Part shown: positions 53,955-63,423 of the stretch, piece after piece | Position numbering within the stretch: position 1 is the stretch's first letter | How the letters are laid out: each line of letters begins with the position of its first letter | Assembly: GCF_028607085.1 (NCBI RefSeq) | Contig: NZ_CP117411.1 | Coordinates: forward strand, 186,001 to 250,000 | Origin: Sphingomonas naphthae | GTDB taxonomy: Bacteria; Pseudomonadota; Alphaproteobacteria; Sphingomonadales; Sphingomonadaceae | Direction: 5' to 3' | Length of the DNA stretch: 64,000 nucleotides | Notes under the pieces: model-generated | Databases searched by the model: none | Told to the model about the DNA's origin: nothing | The model's input: the letters and a program-made list of their open reading frames with translations, nothing else | Translations under genes and position numbers: made by a program

Positions 53955-54466
53955 TCCGGCCGGCAGCCCCTGGCGACGTCGCGGCGCTCGCCGCGCTCAA
54001 GCTCGCCACCTTCCGCGAAACCTTCCTCGACGGTTTCGCCATCCCCTATCCGCCCGCCGACCTCGCGATCTTCGAGCGCGACAGTTATGGCGAGGCGAAA
54101 GTCGCGGCCGAACTGGCCGACCCCGCCCACGCCACCTGGGTCGCCGAGCGCGACGGCGCGTTGCTGGGCTATGTCCATGTCGGCCCGTGCAAGCTGCCCC
54201 ACCCCGATGCGCGGCCGCAGCATGGTGAAATCTATCAATTGTACGTCGCCGGCACCGCGCAGGGGCTCGGCCTCGGCGGGGCCCTGATGGCGGCGTCGCT
54301 GGATCATCTCGCGGTGGCGCGGCCCGGCCCGCTGTGGCTGGGCGTCTGGTCGGGCAACCAGCGCGCGCAGGCGGTGTATGCCAAGCTGGGGTTCGCCAAG
54401 GTCGGCGACTATCTCTTTCCGGTCGGCGGCTGGACCGATGAGGAGTTCATCTTCCGCCGGGGGTGA
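53951..54466 (+). CDS. GNAT-family N-acetyltransferase with CTG start
   Basis: 171 residues. N terminus reads (M)[24 protein letters not shown], the usual GNAT strand-1/helix-1; acetyl-CoA loop [16 protein letters not shown] (about 97-112) and [17 protein letters not shown] near the end. In this frame the only start candidate before residue 70 is CTG 53951, in a CTGA overlap with engB, and GGAGG lies seven bases upstream (53939-53943). The first in-frame ATG (54161) would delete the N-terminal half. Target unknown. Confidence 0.8.
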   Translation: MIRPAAPGDVAALAALKLATFRETFLDGFAIPYPPADLAIFERDSYGEAKVAAELADPAHATWVAERDGALLGYVHVGPCKLPHPDARPQHGEIYQLYVAGTAQGLGLGGALMAASLDHLAVARPGPLWLGVWSGNQRAQAVYAKLGFAKVGDYLFPVGGWTDEEFIFRRG

Positions 54467-54522
54467 TTCGCTTCTCTGGCCCTGCTCCAGTTTGACATGC
54501 GATTCGCTCGCCTCGAAACGCC

Positions 54523-55533
54523 TCAAGCCGTCCCGAAACTCGGCGCATCCGGCCTCGGCGGTGCGGGCTCGCCGTCGGCCGGCGGGACGGTATCGGCCAT
54601 CGTCGCGCCGCGCTGGCCCATCGGGCGGGGGCGGCCGGTGGTGCTGTCGACCGCCGTCTGCCGTTCGGTCTCGGCATTCACCTCGGCGCCCAGCAGGATC
54701 GCATAGGCCGAGACGTACAGCCACAGCAGCAGCACCACGACCGCGCCCAGCGAGCCATAGGTCGCGTTATAGTCCCCGAAGCGCGAAGCATAGAAGCCGA
54801 AGCCGACCGTCGCCACTAGCCACAAGGCCGTCGCCAGCAGCGAGCCGAAGCTAAGCCAGCGCCAACGCGCATCCTGCCGGTCGGGGGCGAAGCGGTAGGT
54901 GGCGCCGATCGCGGTGGAGGCCAGCGCGCCTGCCACGATCCAGGTGAGCAGGGTCATCACGATCGCCCCTCCATCGCCCAGGAAATGCGTCAGCGGCTCG
55001 ATCAGCGCCAGCACCGATGCGCCGACCAGCCCGACGATACCCACCAGCACCGCGCCGATCGTGATCGCGAAGGTGAGCAACGTCGTCCAGATGAAGCTGC
55101 GCCGCTCGGGCTGCTCGTAGATCACGTTCAGCGCCATGATGATGCCGCCCGCCGCACGCGTCGCGCCGTAGAGCGACAGCACCAGCGCGATCAGCAGGCC
55201 GAGGCCCTTCTTGCCCGCCGCCGCCGTCGTCACGTCGATCAGCTGCTGGTAGATCAGCTTGGCGGCATCGGCGGGCACCAGCTCGATGATGGTCTGCATA
55301 TGCTTGGCGACATTGGCCGGATCGGCGACCAGCCCGTAGGTCATCACCACCGCGCCGAACAACGGCACCATTGCGAGGAAGGCATAGAAGGCGACTCCGG
55401 CCGCCAGCAGGCTGATATTGTCGGTGCCGGTCTTCGCCCAGACGCGCGCGCCGATTTCCTTCCAGGCCGGCCAGGGCAACCGGATCGGGCTGGTCGCGCG
55501 CCGCCCGTGCGGGTCCGCCTGCGTGGTGGCCAT
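54523..55533 (-). CDS. YihY/BrkB family membrane protein
   Basis: 336 residues, six membrane segments; family motifs LLAAGVAFYAFLAMVPLFGAVVMTYGLV (about 42-69) and GSLGAVVVLLLWLYVSAYAILLGAEVNAE near residue 280. The name RNase BN for this family is a misnomer; function unknown. ATG 55533 has GGGGAGA upstream. Ends with a Pro-rich tail. Confidence 0.9.
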   Translation of the reverse strand: MATTQADPHGRRATSPIRLPWPAWKEIGARVWAKTGTDNISLLAAGVAFYAFLAMVPLFGAVVMTYGLVADPANVAKHMQTIIELVPADAAKLIYQQLIDVTTAAAGKKGLGLLIALVLSLYGATRAAGGIIMALNVIYEQPERRSFIWTTLLTFAITIGAVLVGIVGLVGASVLALIEPLTHFLGDGGAIVMTLLTWIVAGALASTAIGATYRFAPDRQDARWRWLSFGSLLATALWLVATVGFGFYASRFGDYNATYGSLGAVVVLLLWLYVSAYAILLGAEVNAETERQTAVDSTTGRPRPMGQRGATMADTVPPADGEPAPPRPDAPSFGTA

Positions 55534-55613
55534 GGTGTGACGTCTCCCCTTGTCTCCACCCCCGAACGCGCGAGCGGCCGGGAAGTGTCGGGAAAACAAG
55601 GTTTAGCGAGATT

Positions 55614-55700
55614 CGTCATTGCGAGCGCAGCGAAGCAATCCAGCCTCGCCGCACACACCGGGCGTTGGAACTGGATTGCTTCGCTGCGCTCGCAATGACG
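55614..55700. repeat. Class B palindromic repeat, perfect pair
   Basis: 30-base arms 55614-55643 (CGTCATTGCGAGCGCAGCG...) and 55671-55700 are exact inverse complements, with a 27-base centre. Sits in the gap between rel and the YihY gene. Same family as 20327 and 60949. Confidence 0.9.
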
Positions 55701-55707
55701 ATGAATG

Positions 55708-57804
55708 TTACAACCGCTCCGCCCGCGAAACCGCGTCGGCCGCGCGGAGCGCCGCCAGCAGCCGCGTCAGATGCGCCACGTCGCGCACCTCGACCGAGAC
55801 GTGGAAGGTGTGGAAGTTCCGGTCGCGATGATAGAGCGCCAGATTGACGATGTTGGCGCCGTGCGCGCCCAGGATCGAGGCCATCACGCCCAGCGACCCC
55901 GCCTCGTTCTTCACGATGATCGCCAGCCGCGCGGTGCCGCCGTCCGATCCGTCGCCCCACGCCAGATCGACCCATTCGCCGTCATTGTCCGCCGTCAGCT
56001 CGGGGCAGTCGATCACATGCACCTCGACCGCCTCGTCGGGGCGGCGCAGCCCGACGATGCGATCGCCCGGCAGCGGATTGCAGCAGGCCGCCAGCTTGAA
56101 CGCGACGCCGGGCGTGAGGCCCTTCATCGAGATCGCCTCGCGCTGCACCGGCACCGGGCGCGCCAGCCCCTGCGGATCGGCGAAGCTGCCCGCGCCCGGC
56201 ATCAGCGCCTCCATCACCTGCGCGTCGGTCACGGTGCGCCTGGCGATCGCCTCCATCAGCCTTTCCTCGTCGGCCAGTTTCAGCCGCTTCAGCGCATGGC
56301 CGAGCGCGTCGGGGGCGAGCTGTGCCGGCAGGCGGTGGACGATCTCGTCGTAGAATTTGCGCCCCAGCGCGATCGTCTCGCCCTTCTCCTTCTGGCGGAC
56401 GAAGCGGCGGATCGCGGCGCGCGCCTTGGGGGTGACGACGAAGCTGGTCCACTCGGGCTGCGGCTCCTGCGCCTTGGAGCGCAAGATCTCCACCTGATCG
56501 CCATTCTCGATCGTCGATCGCAGCGGCACCACCCGGCCGTTGATCTTGGCGCCCACCGTCTGGTCGCCCAGATCGGTGTGGACGGCGTAGGCGAAATCCA
56601 CCGCGCTGCTGTTTTTCGGCAGCTGGATCAGTTCGCCCGTCGGCGTGAAGGCGAAGATGCGATCCTGGTACATCGCCATCCGCGTATTCTCGAGCAGCTC
56701 TTCGGGGCTTTCGGCCTGCTCGATCAGCTCGACCAGATCGGTGATCCAGCCGGCTTCCTTGTCGGGCCGCTCGCCCGATTTGTAGGCCCAGTGCGCGGCG
56801 AGGCCATATTCGGCCTGCGCGTGCATCCCCTTGTCGCGGATCTGGATTTCGATGCGGCGATCGGAATGGATCACCGACGTGTGGAGCGATCGATAGCCAT
56901 TGCCCTTGGGCGTCGAGATATAATCCTTGAACCGCCCCGGCACCATCGGCCAGCGGCGGTGGATATGGCCCAGCGCGGCATAGCATTGGTCCACATCGTC
57001 CACGATCACGCGGAACGCCATCACGTCGGACAATTGCTCGAAGCTGATGTGGCGCTTCTGCATCTTGCGCCAGATCGAATAAGGATGCTTCTCGCGCCCC
57101 TCCACCTCGGCCTTGATGCCGTGGCGGCCGAGCAGCAGGCGCAAGCCGGAGCTGATCTTGGAAATGCGATCGCCGCCGCCTTCGCGCAACTGCTCCAGAC
57201 GGCGCTGGATCGAGCCATAGGCCTCCGGCTCCATCTCGCGGAAGGCGATGGTCTGCATCTCCTTCATGAATTCGTACATGCCGATCCGCTCGGCGAGCGG
57301 CGCGTAGATGTCCATCGTCTCCTTGGCGATGCGACGGCGCTTCTCGGGCTTGGGGATATGGTGCAGCGTCCGCATATTGTGCAGCCGGTCGGCCAGCTTC
57401 ACCAGCAGCACGCGGATATCGCCCGACATGGCGAGCAGGAACTTGCGGAGATTCTCGGCGGCGCGCTCGCTCTCGGTCTGCGCCTCGATCTTGGAGAGTT
57501 TGGTGACCCCATCGACCAGCCGCGCGACGCTGGGGCCGAAGCTCTTCTCGATCTGCTCCTGCGTGGCGACCGTGTCCTCGATCGTGTCGTGCAGGATGGC
57601 GGTCGCGATCGTCTCGTCGTCGAGGCGCAGGTCGGTCAGGATGCCCGCCACCTCGATCGGGTGGCTGAAATAGGGGTCGCCCGACGCCCGTTTCTGGGAG
57701 CCGTGCGCCTGCATCGAAAAGACGTAGGCGCGGTTGAGGAGGGCTTCGTCGGCCCCCGGATCGTAGCTGAGAACCCGATCGACCAATTCATATTGACGCA
57801 ACAC
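55708..57804 (-). CDS. rel: Bifunctional (p)ppGpp synthetase/hydrolase (Rel/SpoT)
   Basis: 698 residues from GTG 57804. HD hydrolase domain with ILHDTIEDT (about 80) and the flanking His/Asp of the metal site; synthetase with RFKDYISTPKGNGYRSLHT (about 245-263, RFKD = RXKD, the pattern of hydrolase-competent bifunctional enzymes); TGS domain (about 375-440) and C-terminal ACT domain (about 625-698). It makes and removes the alarmone of the stringent response. Earlier in-frame starts give an unlikely basic N terminus. Confidence 0.95.
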   Translation of the reverse strand: MLRQYELVDRVLSYDPGADEALLNRAYVFSMQAHGSQKRASGDPYFSHPIEVAGILTDLRLDDETIATAILHDTIEDTVATQEQIEKSFGPSVARLVDGVTKLSKIEAQTESERAAENLRKFLLAMSGDIRVLLVKLADRLHNMRTLHHIPKPEKRRRIAKETMDIYAPLAERIGMYEFMKEMQTIAFREMEPEAYGSIQRRLEQLREGGGDRISKISSGLRLLLGRHGIKAEVEGREKHPYSIWRKMQKRHISFEQLSDVMAFRVIVDDVDQCYAALGHIHRRWPMVPGRFKDYISTPKGNGYRSLHTSVIHSDRRIEIQIRDKGMHAQAEYGLAAHWAYKSGERPDKEAGWITDLVELIEQAESPEELLENTRMAMYQDRIFAFTPTGELIQLPKNSSAVDFAYAVHTDLGDQTVGAKINGRVVPLRSTIENGDQVEILRSKAQEPQPEWTSFVVTPKARAAIRRFVRQKEKGETIALGRKFYDEIVHRLPAQLAPDALGHALKRLKLADEERLMEAIARRTVTDAQVMEALMPGAGSFADPQGLARPVPVQREAISMKGLTPGVAFKLAACCNPLPGDRIVGLRRPDEAVEVHVIDCPELTADNDGEWVDLAWGDGSDGGTARLAIIVKNEAGSLGVMASILGAHGANIVNLALYHRDRNFHTFHVSVEVRDVAHLTRLLAALRAADAVSRAERL

Positions 57805-57833
57805 GCCGCCAACATGGGGACTTGGGGGCGATT

Positions 57834-57850
57834 CACGCAAGCATTGCGTG
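57834..57850. promoter_or_regulatory. Candidate operator between rel and the HxlR gene
   Basis: Perfect 7-bp inverted repeat CACGCAA-GCA-TTGCGTG in the 106-base divergent gap, 61 bases before the HxlR gene ATG. HxlR dimers bind such palindromes; this is inferred. Confidence 0.45.
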
Positions 57851-57910
57851 GCGGCGGCGCGCTTTCTTGCGCCTTTCTTGATGACGCGATCGGGGCTATC
57901 CTCGCCCGTT

Positions 57911-58441
57911 ATGAGCGAAACTCCTGATCTCAAACGGATCATCCAGTGCGGCCTGACGGACGCCGTCGAGGCGATCGGCGAACGCTGGTCCTTCCTGATC
58001 CTGCGCGGCGCCTTCAACGGGCTGGTCCATTTCGAGGAGTTCCAGCAGACGCTGGGGATCGCCCGCAACATCCTCGCCAATCGCCTCGCCCGGCTGGTGG
58101 AAAAGGGCATCCTCGATCGGTCGCCCAGCGCGGAGGATCGGCGGCGGGTGAATTACCGCCTGACCGACAAGGGCGAGGCTCTGCTGCCGGTGCTGGTGGC
58201 GCTGCGCCAATGGGGCCACACCTGGGGCGAGGCGCCCGGTTGCGGCCCGGTGCTGATCGATCTGCGCGACGGCAAGCCGCTGCGCGACATGCGCGTGGAG
58301 GCGCACGACGGGCGCCCGGTGCGGATCGGCGATCTCAGCTGGTTCGAGCCGGGGCCGGAAGCCGCCGTGGTGGATGCGGACGCGCCCGGATCATCGCGGC
58401 CCGAGCCCCAGGAGGCCCAGGCCGCCGAAAATCACTCGTAA
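57911..58441 (+). CDS. HxlR-family winged-helix regulator
   Basis: 176 residues. N-terminal w[50 protein letters not shown] (about 13-60) is the HxlR pattern, with one Cys at 13 that could sense thiol stress. The C-terminal third is disordered and acidic. Target gene unknown. It ends 10 bases into the rpoZ 3' end. Confidence 0.88.
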   Translation: MSETPDLKRIIQCGLTDAVEAIGERWSFLILRGAFNGLVHFEEFQQTLGIARNILANRLARLVEKGILDRSPSAEDRRRVNYRLTDKGEALLPVLVALRQWGHTWGEAPGCGPVLIDLRDGKPLRDMRVEAHDGRPVRIGDLSWFEPGPEAAVVDADAPGSSRPEPQEAQAAENHS

Positions 58442-58773
58442 TCGCCGCCGGCGTTCTGGTTACGCGGCGGGGCGGCGGCGGTGAGGCGCAGCGCCTCGGC
58501 CGAGGCCGCCAGGCTGCCGATCTCGTCCGGCGCATCGTCTTCGTCGATCTGGACGCGCTGGAGCGTGCCGACGACCGATTCCTGCAATTCGGACGGGGTC
58601 ACGGTCTCTTCGGCGATCTCGCGCAGGGCGACGACCGGGTTCTTGTCGCGATCGCGATCGATGGTCAGTTCGGCGCCGCCCGAAATCTGCCGCGCGCGCT
58701 GGGCGGCGAGCAGGACGAGATCGAACCGGTTGGGAATCTTGTCGACGCAATCTTCGACAGTGACGCGCGCCAT
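58432..58773 (-). CDS. rpoZ: RNA polymerase omega subunit
   Basis: 113 residues. [30 protein letters not shown] is the family start; also a ppGpp-binding surface in other proteobacteria, and the rel gene is about 600 bases away. Convergent overlap of 10 bases with the HxlR gene. Confidence 0.95.
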   Translation of the reverse strand: MARVTVEDCVDKIPNRFDLVLLAAQRARQISGGAELTIDRDRDKNPVVALREIAEETVTPSELQESVVGTLQRVQIDEDDAPDEIGSLAASAEALRLTAAAPPRNQNAGGDYE

Positions 58774-58904
58774 GCAAACGCTCCGCTTGGGGCCAGGTTT
58801 TTGGCTGAATGGAAGCGACGACGGTTAGCCGTGGGGCCACGAAATGTCAAGAAATTCGGTCCGGGCCGGGTGGAGCCGGGGCCTGCCTCGCTCGTTCCGC
58901 CCCC

Positions 58905-60101
58905 ATGGCCACGCTGTTGAAGACTCCCGAACCCGCCACCCCCGATCGCGAAACCGCGATCGATCCGCACGGCACCTACACCATCGCCGGCAACCGCATT
59001 CGTATCCTCGAACGCGGCGAGGATCGGCTGAAGGCGCTGCTGGGGCTGATCGTTGACGCCAAGCGATCGCTGCGCCTGCTGTTCTACATCTACGCCGACG
59101 ATCGCGCGGGCGCGCAGGTGCGCGACGCGCTGATCGCGGCGGCCGAACGCGGCGTCCACGTCTCGCTGATGGTCGACGGGTTCGGCAGCGCGGCGGGCGA
59201 CCGCTTCTTCGCGCCGCTGGAGGCGGCGGGCGCCGAGGTTTGCCGCTTCAGCCCGCGCTTCGGCCGCCGCTATCTGCTGCGCAATCACCAGAAACTCGCG
59301 CTGGCCGACGAGGCGCGGGTGATCGTCGGCGGGTTCAACGTGGAGGACGATTATTTCGGCCGGGGCGATGCGTGGCGCGATCTGGGGCTGCTGATCGAGG
59401 GCCACACTGTCTCGCGGCTCGCCCGTTATTATGACGCGCTGGTGCGCTGGGCGAGCCAGCCCAAGGGCAAGTTGCGCGATCTCGGCCGCCTCATCAACCG
59501 CTGGAGCGAGAAGGAGGGGCAGGTCCGCTGGCTGCTCGGCGGCCCCACCAAGCGGCTGAGCCCCTGGGCGCGCGCGCTGCGCACCGATCTGGCGCGCGGC
59601 AAGCGGATCGACCTGATCGTCGCTTACTTCACCCCCAGCGTCTCGATCCTCCGCCGCATCCGCCGCGCCCGCAAGCGCGGCGGCGAGGTTCGGCTGGTGA
59701 CGGCGGCCAAGTCCGACAATCAGGCCACGATCGCCGCCGCCCGCTTCCTCTACCCGCGCCTGCTGCGCAACGGGGTGCGCATCTACGAATATCTCGCCGC
59801 CAAGCTGCATACGAAGCTGTTCGTGATCGACGACGTGGTCCACGTCGGCTCGGCCAATTTCGACATCCGCTCGCTGTTCCTCAACATGGAGATCATGCTG
59901 CGGATCGACGACCCGACCTTCGCGGCCGCGATGCGCGCGTACATCGACGGCGAGGTCGCGGAGTCGCACGAGATGACCTTGGACGAGATGGAGGATTCCG
60001 GCTGGCTCACCCGCATCCGCCGGGCGATGGCCTATTTCGTGGTGGCGATCCTCGACGGGAATATCACCCGGCGGCTGAACTTCGGGCCTGATGGGAAATA
60101 G
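58905..60101 (+). CDS. Phospholipase D/cardiolipin synthase family protein
   Basis: 398 residues with two HKD motifs: HQKLALADEARVIVGGFNV (about 138) and HTKLFVIDDVVHVGSANFD (about 300), H-x-K-x4-D. Such enzymes join or hydrolyse phospholipid headgroups; cardiolipin synthesis is likely. No N-terminal membrane helices, so this is the soluble/peripheral type. ATG 58905 chosen; upstream frame reads through rpoZ region. Convergent with the methyltransferase gene. Confidence 0.85.
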   Translation: MATLLKTPEPATPDRETAIDPHGTYTIAGNRIRILERGEDRLKALLGLIVDAKRSLRLLFYIYADDRAGAQVRDALIAAAERGVHVSLMVDGFGSAAGDRFFAPLEAAGAEVCRFSPRFGRRYLLRNHQKLALADEARVIVGGFNVEDDYFGRGDAWRDLGLLIEGHTVSRLARYYDALVRWASQPKGKLRDLGRLINRWSEKEGQVRWLLGGPTKRLSPWARALRTDLARGKRIDLIVAYFTPSVSILRRIRRARKRGGEVRLVTAAKSDNQATIAAARFLYPRLLRNGVRIYEYLAAKLHTKLFVIDDVVHVGSANFDIRSLFLNMEIMLRIDDPTFAAAMRAYIDGEVAESHEMTLDEMEDSGWLTRIRRAMAYFVVAILDGNITRRLNFGPDGK

Positions 60102-60108
60102 CACGCCC

Positions 60109-60187
60109 GTGCTCCTGCCAAGGCAGGAGCCCAGAGCCCCAGGCGGCGCACTCGAATAACCCTGGGCTCCGGCTTTCGCCGGAGCAC
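60109..60187. repeat. Palindromic repeat, class E, paired
   Basis: GTGCTCC...GGAGCCCAG-type unit at 60109-60136 and inverted copy 60160-60187; outer and inner blocks match, hairpin tips differ. Between convergent gene ends, so it may be a two-way terminator. Confidence 0.75.
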
Positions 60188-60194
60188 AAGCGGA

Positions 60195-60812
60195 TCAGTC
60201 CTTCCACGCCCAGTACAGTTGCGCCGGCGGGATGTTCACCAGCTCGAACGCATGGTCAATGCGCGGGAAGTGCGGGGCGAGGAAATCGCGCACCTTGGGG
60301 TTGAACTGATAGACGAGGAAGCAGCCGCCCGGCCGCAGCGCCTCGGCCGTCTCGCGGGCGATGATGTCGCCCACGCCCGGCGGCAGGGTCGAGAAGGGCA
60401 GGCCCGACAGGACATAATCCGCATGGAAATGGCCGCGCTCGGCCAGGATCGCGCCCACGTCCGCCGCCGATCCCAGCACCGGCACGAAGCGCGAATCGGT
60501 GATCCGGGTATCGAGGTAGCTGATGAAATCGGGGTTGGTGTCGATCGCGATCAGGGTCGCGTCGGGCGCCATCCGCTCGAGGATCGGCCGGCAGAAGGTG
60601 CCGACGCCGGGGCCATATTCGACGAACACCTTGGTGTTCGCCCAATCGACCCGACCCAGCATGTTGTCGATCAGCTTCTTGGAGGATGGGATGATCGATC
60701 CCACCATCACCGGATTCTTCAGGAAGCCCTTGAAGAAGGTGCCGAGCGGGCCGGAGGCCGCCACGCGATTGTCGCCCCGATCCAATACTCGGTCGGCGGA
60801 GGGTGAACTCAT
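60195..60812 (-). CDS. Phospholipid N-methyltransferase-like SAM enzyme
   Basis: 205 residues. SAM-binding EYGPGVGTFCRPILERM (about 66-82) and IDTNPDFISYLD; LRPGGCFLVYQF near the end. GTFFKGFLKNPVMVGSIIPSSK (about 23-44) is typical for PmtA-like enzymes that methylate phosphatidylethanolamine. ATG 60812 has GGGAG upstream. Next to a PLD-family gene, which suggests phospholipid remodelling. Confidence 0.8.
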   Translation of the reverse strand: MSSPSADRVLDRGDNRVAASGPLGTFFKGFLKNPVMVGSIIPSSKKLIDNMLGRVDWANTKVFVEYGPGVGTFCRPILERMAPDATLIAIDTNPDFISYLDTRITDSRFVPVLGSAADVGAILAERGHFHADYVLSGLPFSTLPPGVGDIIARETAEALRPGGCFLVYQFNPKVRDFLAPHFPRIDHAFELVNIPPAQLYWAWKD

Positions 60813-60948
60813 CTCGGCTCCCTTGGAACTTGAATCCTCAACCCCTTGCAAATGCAGCCTCCAAAGGCAAGCGGCGCGCGCGACAACCGGAACGGGAACG
60901 AGACGAGCGGAGGCGGCCAAGGGTTCCGCCCGGCACGGAAGGAAAAGC

Positions 60949-61016
60949 TGTCATCGCGAGCGTAGCGCGGCGATCCAGCCTCGCCGCTGGATGGCTTCGC
61001 TTCGCTCGCCATGACG
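60949..61016. repeat. Class B palindromic repeat, diverged pair
   Basis: TGTCATCGCGAGCGTAGCG-type unit (60949-60977) and inverted CTGGATGGCTTCGCTTCGC (60987-61016). Weaker match to 55614. In the gap between the methyltransferase and cdc48 genes. Confidence 0.7.
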
Positions 61017-61024
61017 AGGTGCGG

Positions 61025-63325
61025 TCAGCGCCGCTTGCTCTCTCCTTCGCCGAGCGTGCCGATCGGGGTGAAGCCGATCGGCTGGAGCGCCAGCGCATCC
61101 TGCTTCAGATGCGCCGCGATCCGCTCATATTCCTGCTCCATCTCGGGCGTGACGCTGGCGCGCGTCTCGTCCAGCGCATGCTCGAAATGCGCCATCGTCA
61201 CCTCGGTCACGTCGAGCGAGCCGCGCAGCGCGAACATGCCGGCGCGGCGCACCAGATCCTCCAGATCGGCGCCGGTGAACCGCTCGGTGCGATCCGCCAG
61301 CCGATCGAGATCGACATCCGCCGCCAGCGGCATCTTCTCGGTATGGATGCCCAGGATGCGCCGCCGCCCGGCCTCGTCGGGCACCGAAACATAGACCAGC
61401 TCGTCGAACCGCCCCGGCCGCAGCAATGCGGGATCGATCAAATTAGGCCGGTTGGTGGCGCCGATCACCACGACCGACTGCAATTCCTCCAGCCCGTCCA
61501 TCTCGGCGAGGATGGTGTTGACCACCCGCTCGGTCACCTGCGGCTCGCCCATCCCGCCGCCGCGCGCCGGCACCAGCGAATCGAGTTCGTCGATGAAGAT
61601 CACCGTGGGCGCGACCTGCCGGGCGCGCGCGAACAGCCGGGCGATCTGCTGCTCGCTCTCGCCATACCATTTGCTCAGCAGATCGGACGATTTGGTGGCG
61701 ATGAAATTCGCCTCCGCCTCACGCGCCACCGCCTTGGCGAGCAGCGTCTTGCCGGTGCCGGGCGGGCCGTAGAGCAGGAAGCCCTTGGCCGGGCGGATGC
61801 CGAGCCGGCGGAAGCTCTCCGGCCGCTTGAGCGGCAGCTCCACGCCTTCCTTCAGCCGGTCGCGCGCCGCGTCGAGCCCGCCGACATCGTCCCAGCGCAC
61901 CGTCGGCTGCTGCACCATCACCTCGCGCATGGCGGACGGCTGGACCCGTTTCAGCGCCTCGATGAAATCCTCGCGCGTCACCGAAAGATCGTCCAGCACC
62001 TCCTGCGGCACTGTCTTATCCTCCAGGTTCAGGCGCGGCATGATCCGCCGCACCGCCTCGATCGCGGCCTCGCGGGCCAGCGCCGCCAGATCCGCCCCGA
62101 CGAACCCGTAGGTGGTGCGCGACAGCTCCGCCAGATCGACCTTGTCGCCCAGCGGCATGCCGCGCGTGTGGATGCCCAGGATCTCGCGCCGCCCGCGCTC
62201 GTCGGGCACGCCGATCACGATCTCGCGATCGAACCGGCCCGGCCGGCGCAGCGCCTCGTCGATCGCCTCCGGCCGGTTGGTGGCGGCGATGATGACGGTG
62301 TTCTGCCGCGCCTCCAGCCCATCCATCAAGGTCAGCAGCTGCGCGACGAGGCGCTTCTCCGCCTCGCCGGTCGCCTGCCCGCGCTTGGGGGCGATCGAAT
62401 CGATCTCGTCGATGAAGATGATCGAGGGCGCGGCCTTGGCGGCCTCCTCGAACACTTCGCGCAGCCGCTTCTCGCTCTCGCCATAGGCCGATCCCATGAT
62501 CTCCGGGCCGGCGATCGAGAAGAAGCTGGCGTGGCTTTCGTTGGCGACGGCGCGGGCCAGGCGCGTCTTGCCGGTGCCGGGCGGGCCATAGAGCAGCACG
62601 CCCTTGGGCGGATCGACGCCCAGCCGCTGGAACAGCTCCGGGTAGCGCAGCGGCAGCTCGACCATCTCGCGCACCTGATCGATCGTCGTGCCGAGCCCGC
62701 CGATATCGTCATAGGTCACGTCCGCACGCCGCTCGCCGGTGGCGGCGACATATTCGGCGCGCAATTCCACCTCGGTATCGGCGTCGATATGCACGATGCC
62801 CTTGGCCGGCACGGTCGAGACCACGGTGAGGCGGATTTCCTGCAAGGCATAGGCCGGCGCGTTCAGCATCTGGCGCAGTTGGGGCGGGATATTGCCCTGC
62901 TCCACCCTTTGCTGGCCTGCCGTCGCGACCACGTCGCCGGCGGTCAGGGGGCGCATGCCGAAGGTGCGCTTCAGCGCCGCGCCCGATCCCTGGAGCCGCA
63001 GATTTTCTTGTGCAGGTGCGAACACGACCCGCTGGGCCGCGACCGAAACCGCGCGCCGCACCTCGACGAAATCGCCCGATCCGACCCCGGCGTTGGCGCG
63101 CTGGAGCCCGTCGAGCCGCAGGATGTCGAGCCCCTCGTCCTCGGGGTAGGGCAGCACCGCGCGGGCCGGCGTGGCGCGCTTGCCCTCGATCTCAACCACG
63201 TCGCCTTCGGACAGGCCGAGCGCGTTCATCGTCGATCGCGACAGGCGGGCCAGTCCTCGCCCCGAATCATCGGGCCGGGCATTCGCCACCTGCAACCTGC
63301 GCGTCGTCACCTCACCGTCGGCCAT
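61025..63325 (-). CDS. CDC48/p97-type AAA ATPase
   Basis: 766 residues. N domain (about 1-190; GRGLARLSRSTMNALGLSEGDVVEIEG), then two AAA cassettes: Walker A GPPGTGKTRLARAVANES (about 248) with Walker B IFIDEIDSIAP, and GPPGTGKTLLAKAVAREA (about 520) with IFIDELDSLVPARGGG. Each has the SRH arginine fingers (ATNRPEAID, ATNRPNLID). CDC48-like proteins unfold ubiquitin-like or other targets in archaea and eukaryotes; in bacteria the target is unknown. Confidence 0.93.
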   Translation of the reverse strand: MADGEVTTRRLQVANARPDDSGRGLARLSRSTMNALGLSEGDVVEIEGKRATPARAVLPYPEDEGLDILRLDGLQRANAGVGSGDFVEVRRAVSVAAQRVVFAPAQENLRLQGSGAALKRTFGMRPLTAGDVVATAGQQRVEQGNIPPQLRQMLNAPAYALQEIRLTVVSTVPAKGIVHIDADTEVELRAEYVAATGERRADVTYDDIGGLGTTIDQVREMVELPLRYPELFQRLGVDPPKGVLLYGPPGTGKTRLARAVANESHASFFSIAGPEIMGSAYGESEKRLREVFEEAAKAAPSIIFIDEIDSIAPKRGQATGEAEKRLVAQLLTLMDGLEARQNTVIIAATNRPEAIDEALRRPGRFDREIVIGVPDERGRREILGIHTRGMPLGDKVDLAELSRTTYGFVGADLAALAREAAIEAVRRIMPRLNLEDKTVPQEVLDDLSVTREDFIEALKRVQPSAMREVMVQQPTVRWDDVGGLDAARDRLKEGVELPLKRPESFRRLGIRPAKGFLLYGPPGTGKTLLAKAVAREAEANFIATKSSDLLSKWYGESEQQIARLFARARQVAPTVIFIDELDSLVPARGGGMGEPQVTERVVNTILAEMDGLEELQSVVVIGATNRPNLIDPALLRPGRFDELVYVSVPDEAGRRRILGIHTEKMPLAADVDLDRLADRTERFTGADLEDLVRRAGMFALRGSLDVTEVTMAHFEHALDETRASVTPEMEQEYERIAAHLKQDALALQPIGFTPIGTLGEGESKRR

Positions 63326-63391
63326 CTCGCTCTCCGATCTTCTCGGGAACGAAATAAGTAGCGATGGCCGGGTTACGATCCCCCGGCGGCC

Positions 63392-63423
63392 AAAAAAAGG
63401 GCCGGTCCGTGAGGACCAGCCCT
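63392..63423 (-). terminator. Rho-independent terminator of the candidate small RNA
   Basis: AGGGCTGGTCC (63423-63413) pairs with GGACCGGCCCT (63408-63398), TCAC loop, then seven T (63398-63392). Nothing on the minus strand ends just upstream except the candidate RNA, and the cdc48 gene starts 67 bases beyond. Confidence 0.85.

Noticed and set aside
55705-57927. Long open plus-strand frame opposite rel
   Set aside because: Antisense to the recognisable Rel protein; composition and lack of motifs mark it as a by-product of codon bias.
60902-60927. EcfG-like pair GGAAC-N17-CGTC before the methyltransferase gene
   Set aside because: Mismatch in the -10 box and 90 bases to the start; not convincing.
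60803-63361. Long open plus-strand frame opposite cdc48
   Set aside because: Antisense to a clear AAA ATPase gene; no motifs of its own and typical of GC-rich genomes.
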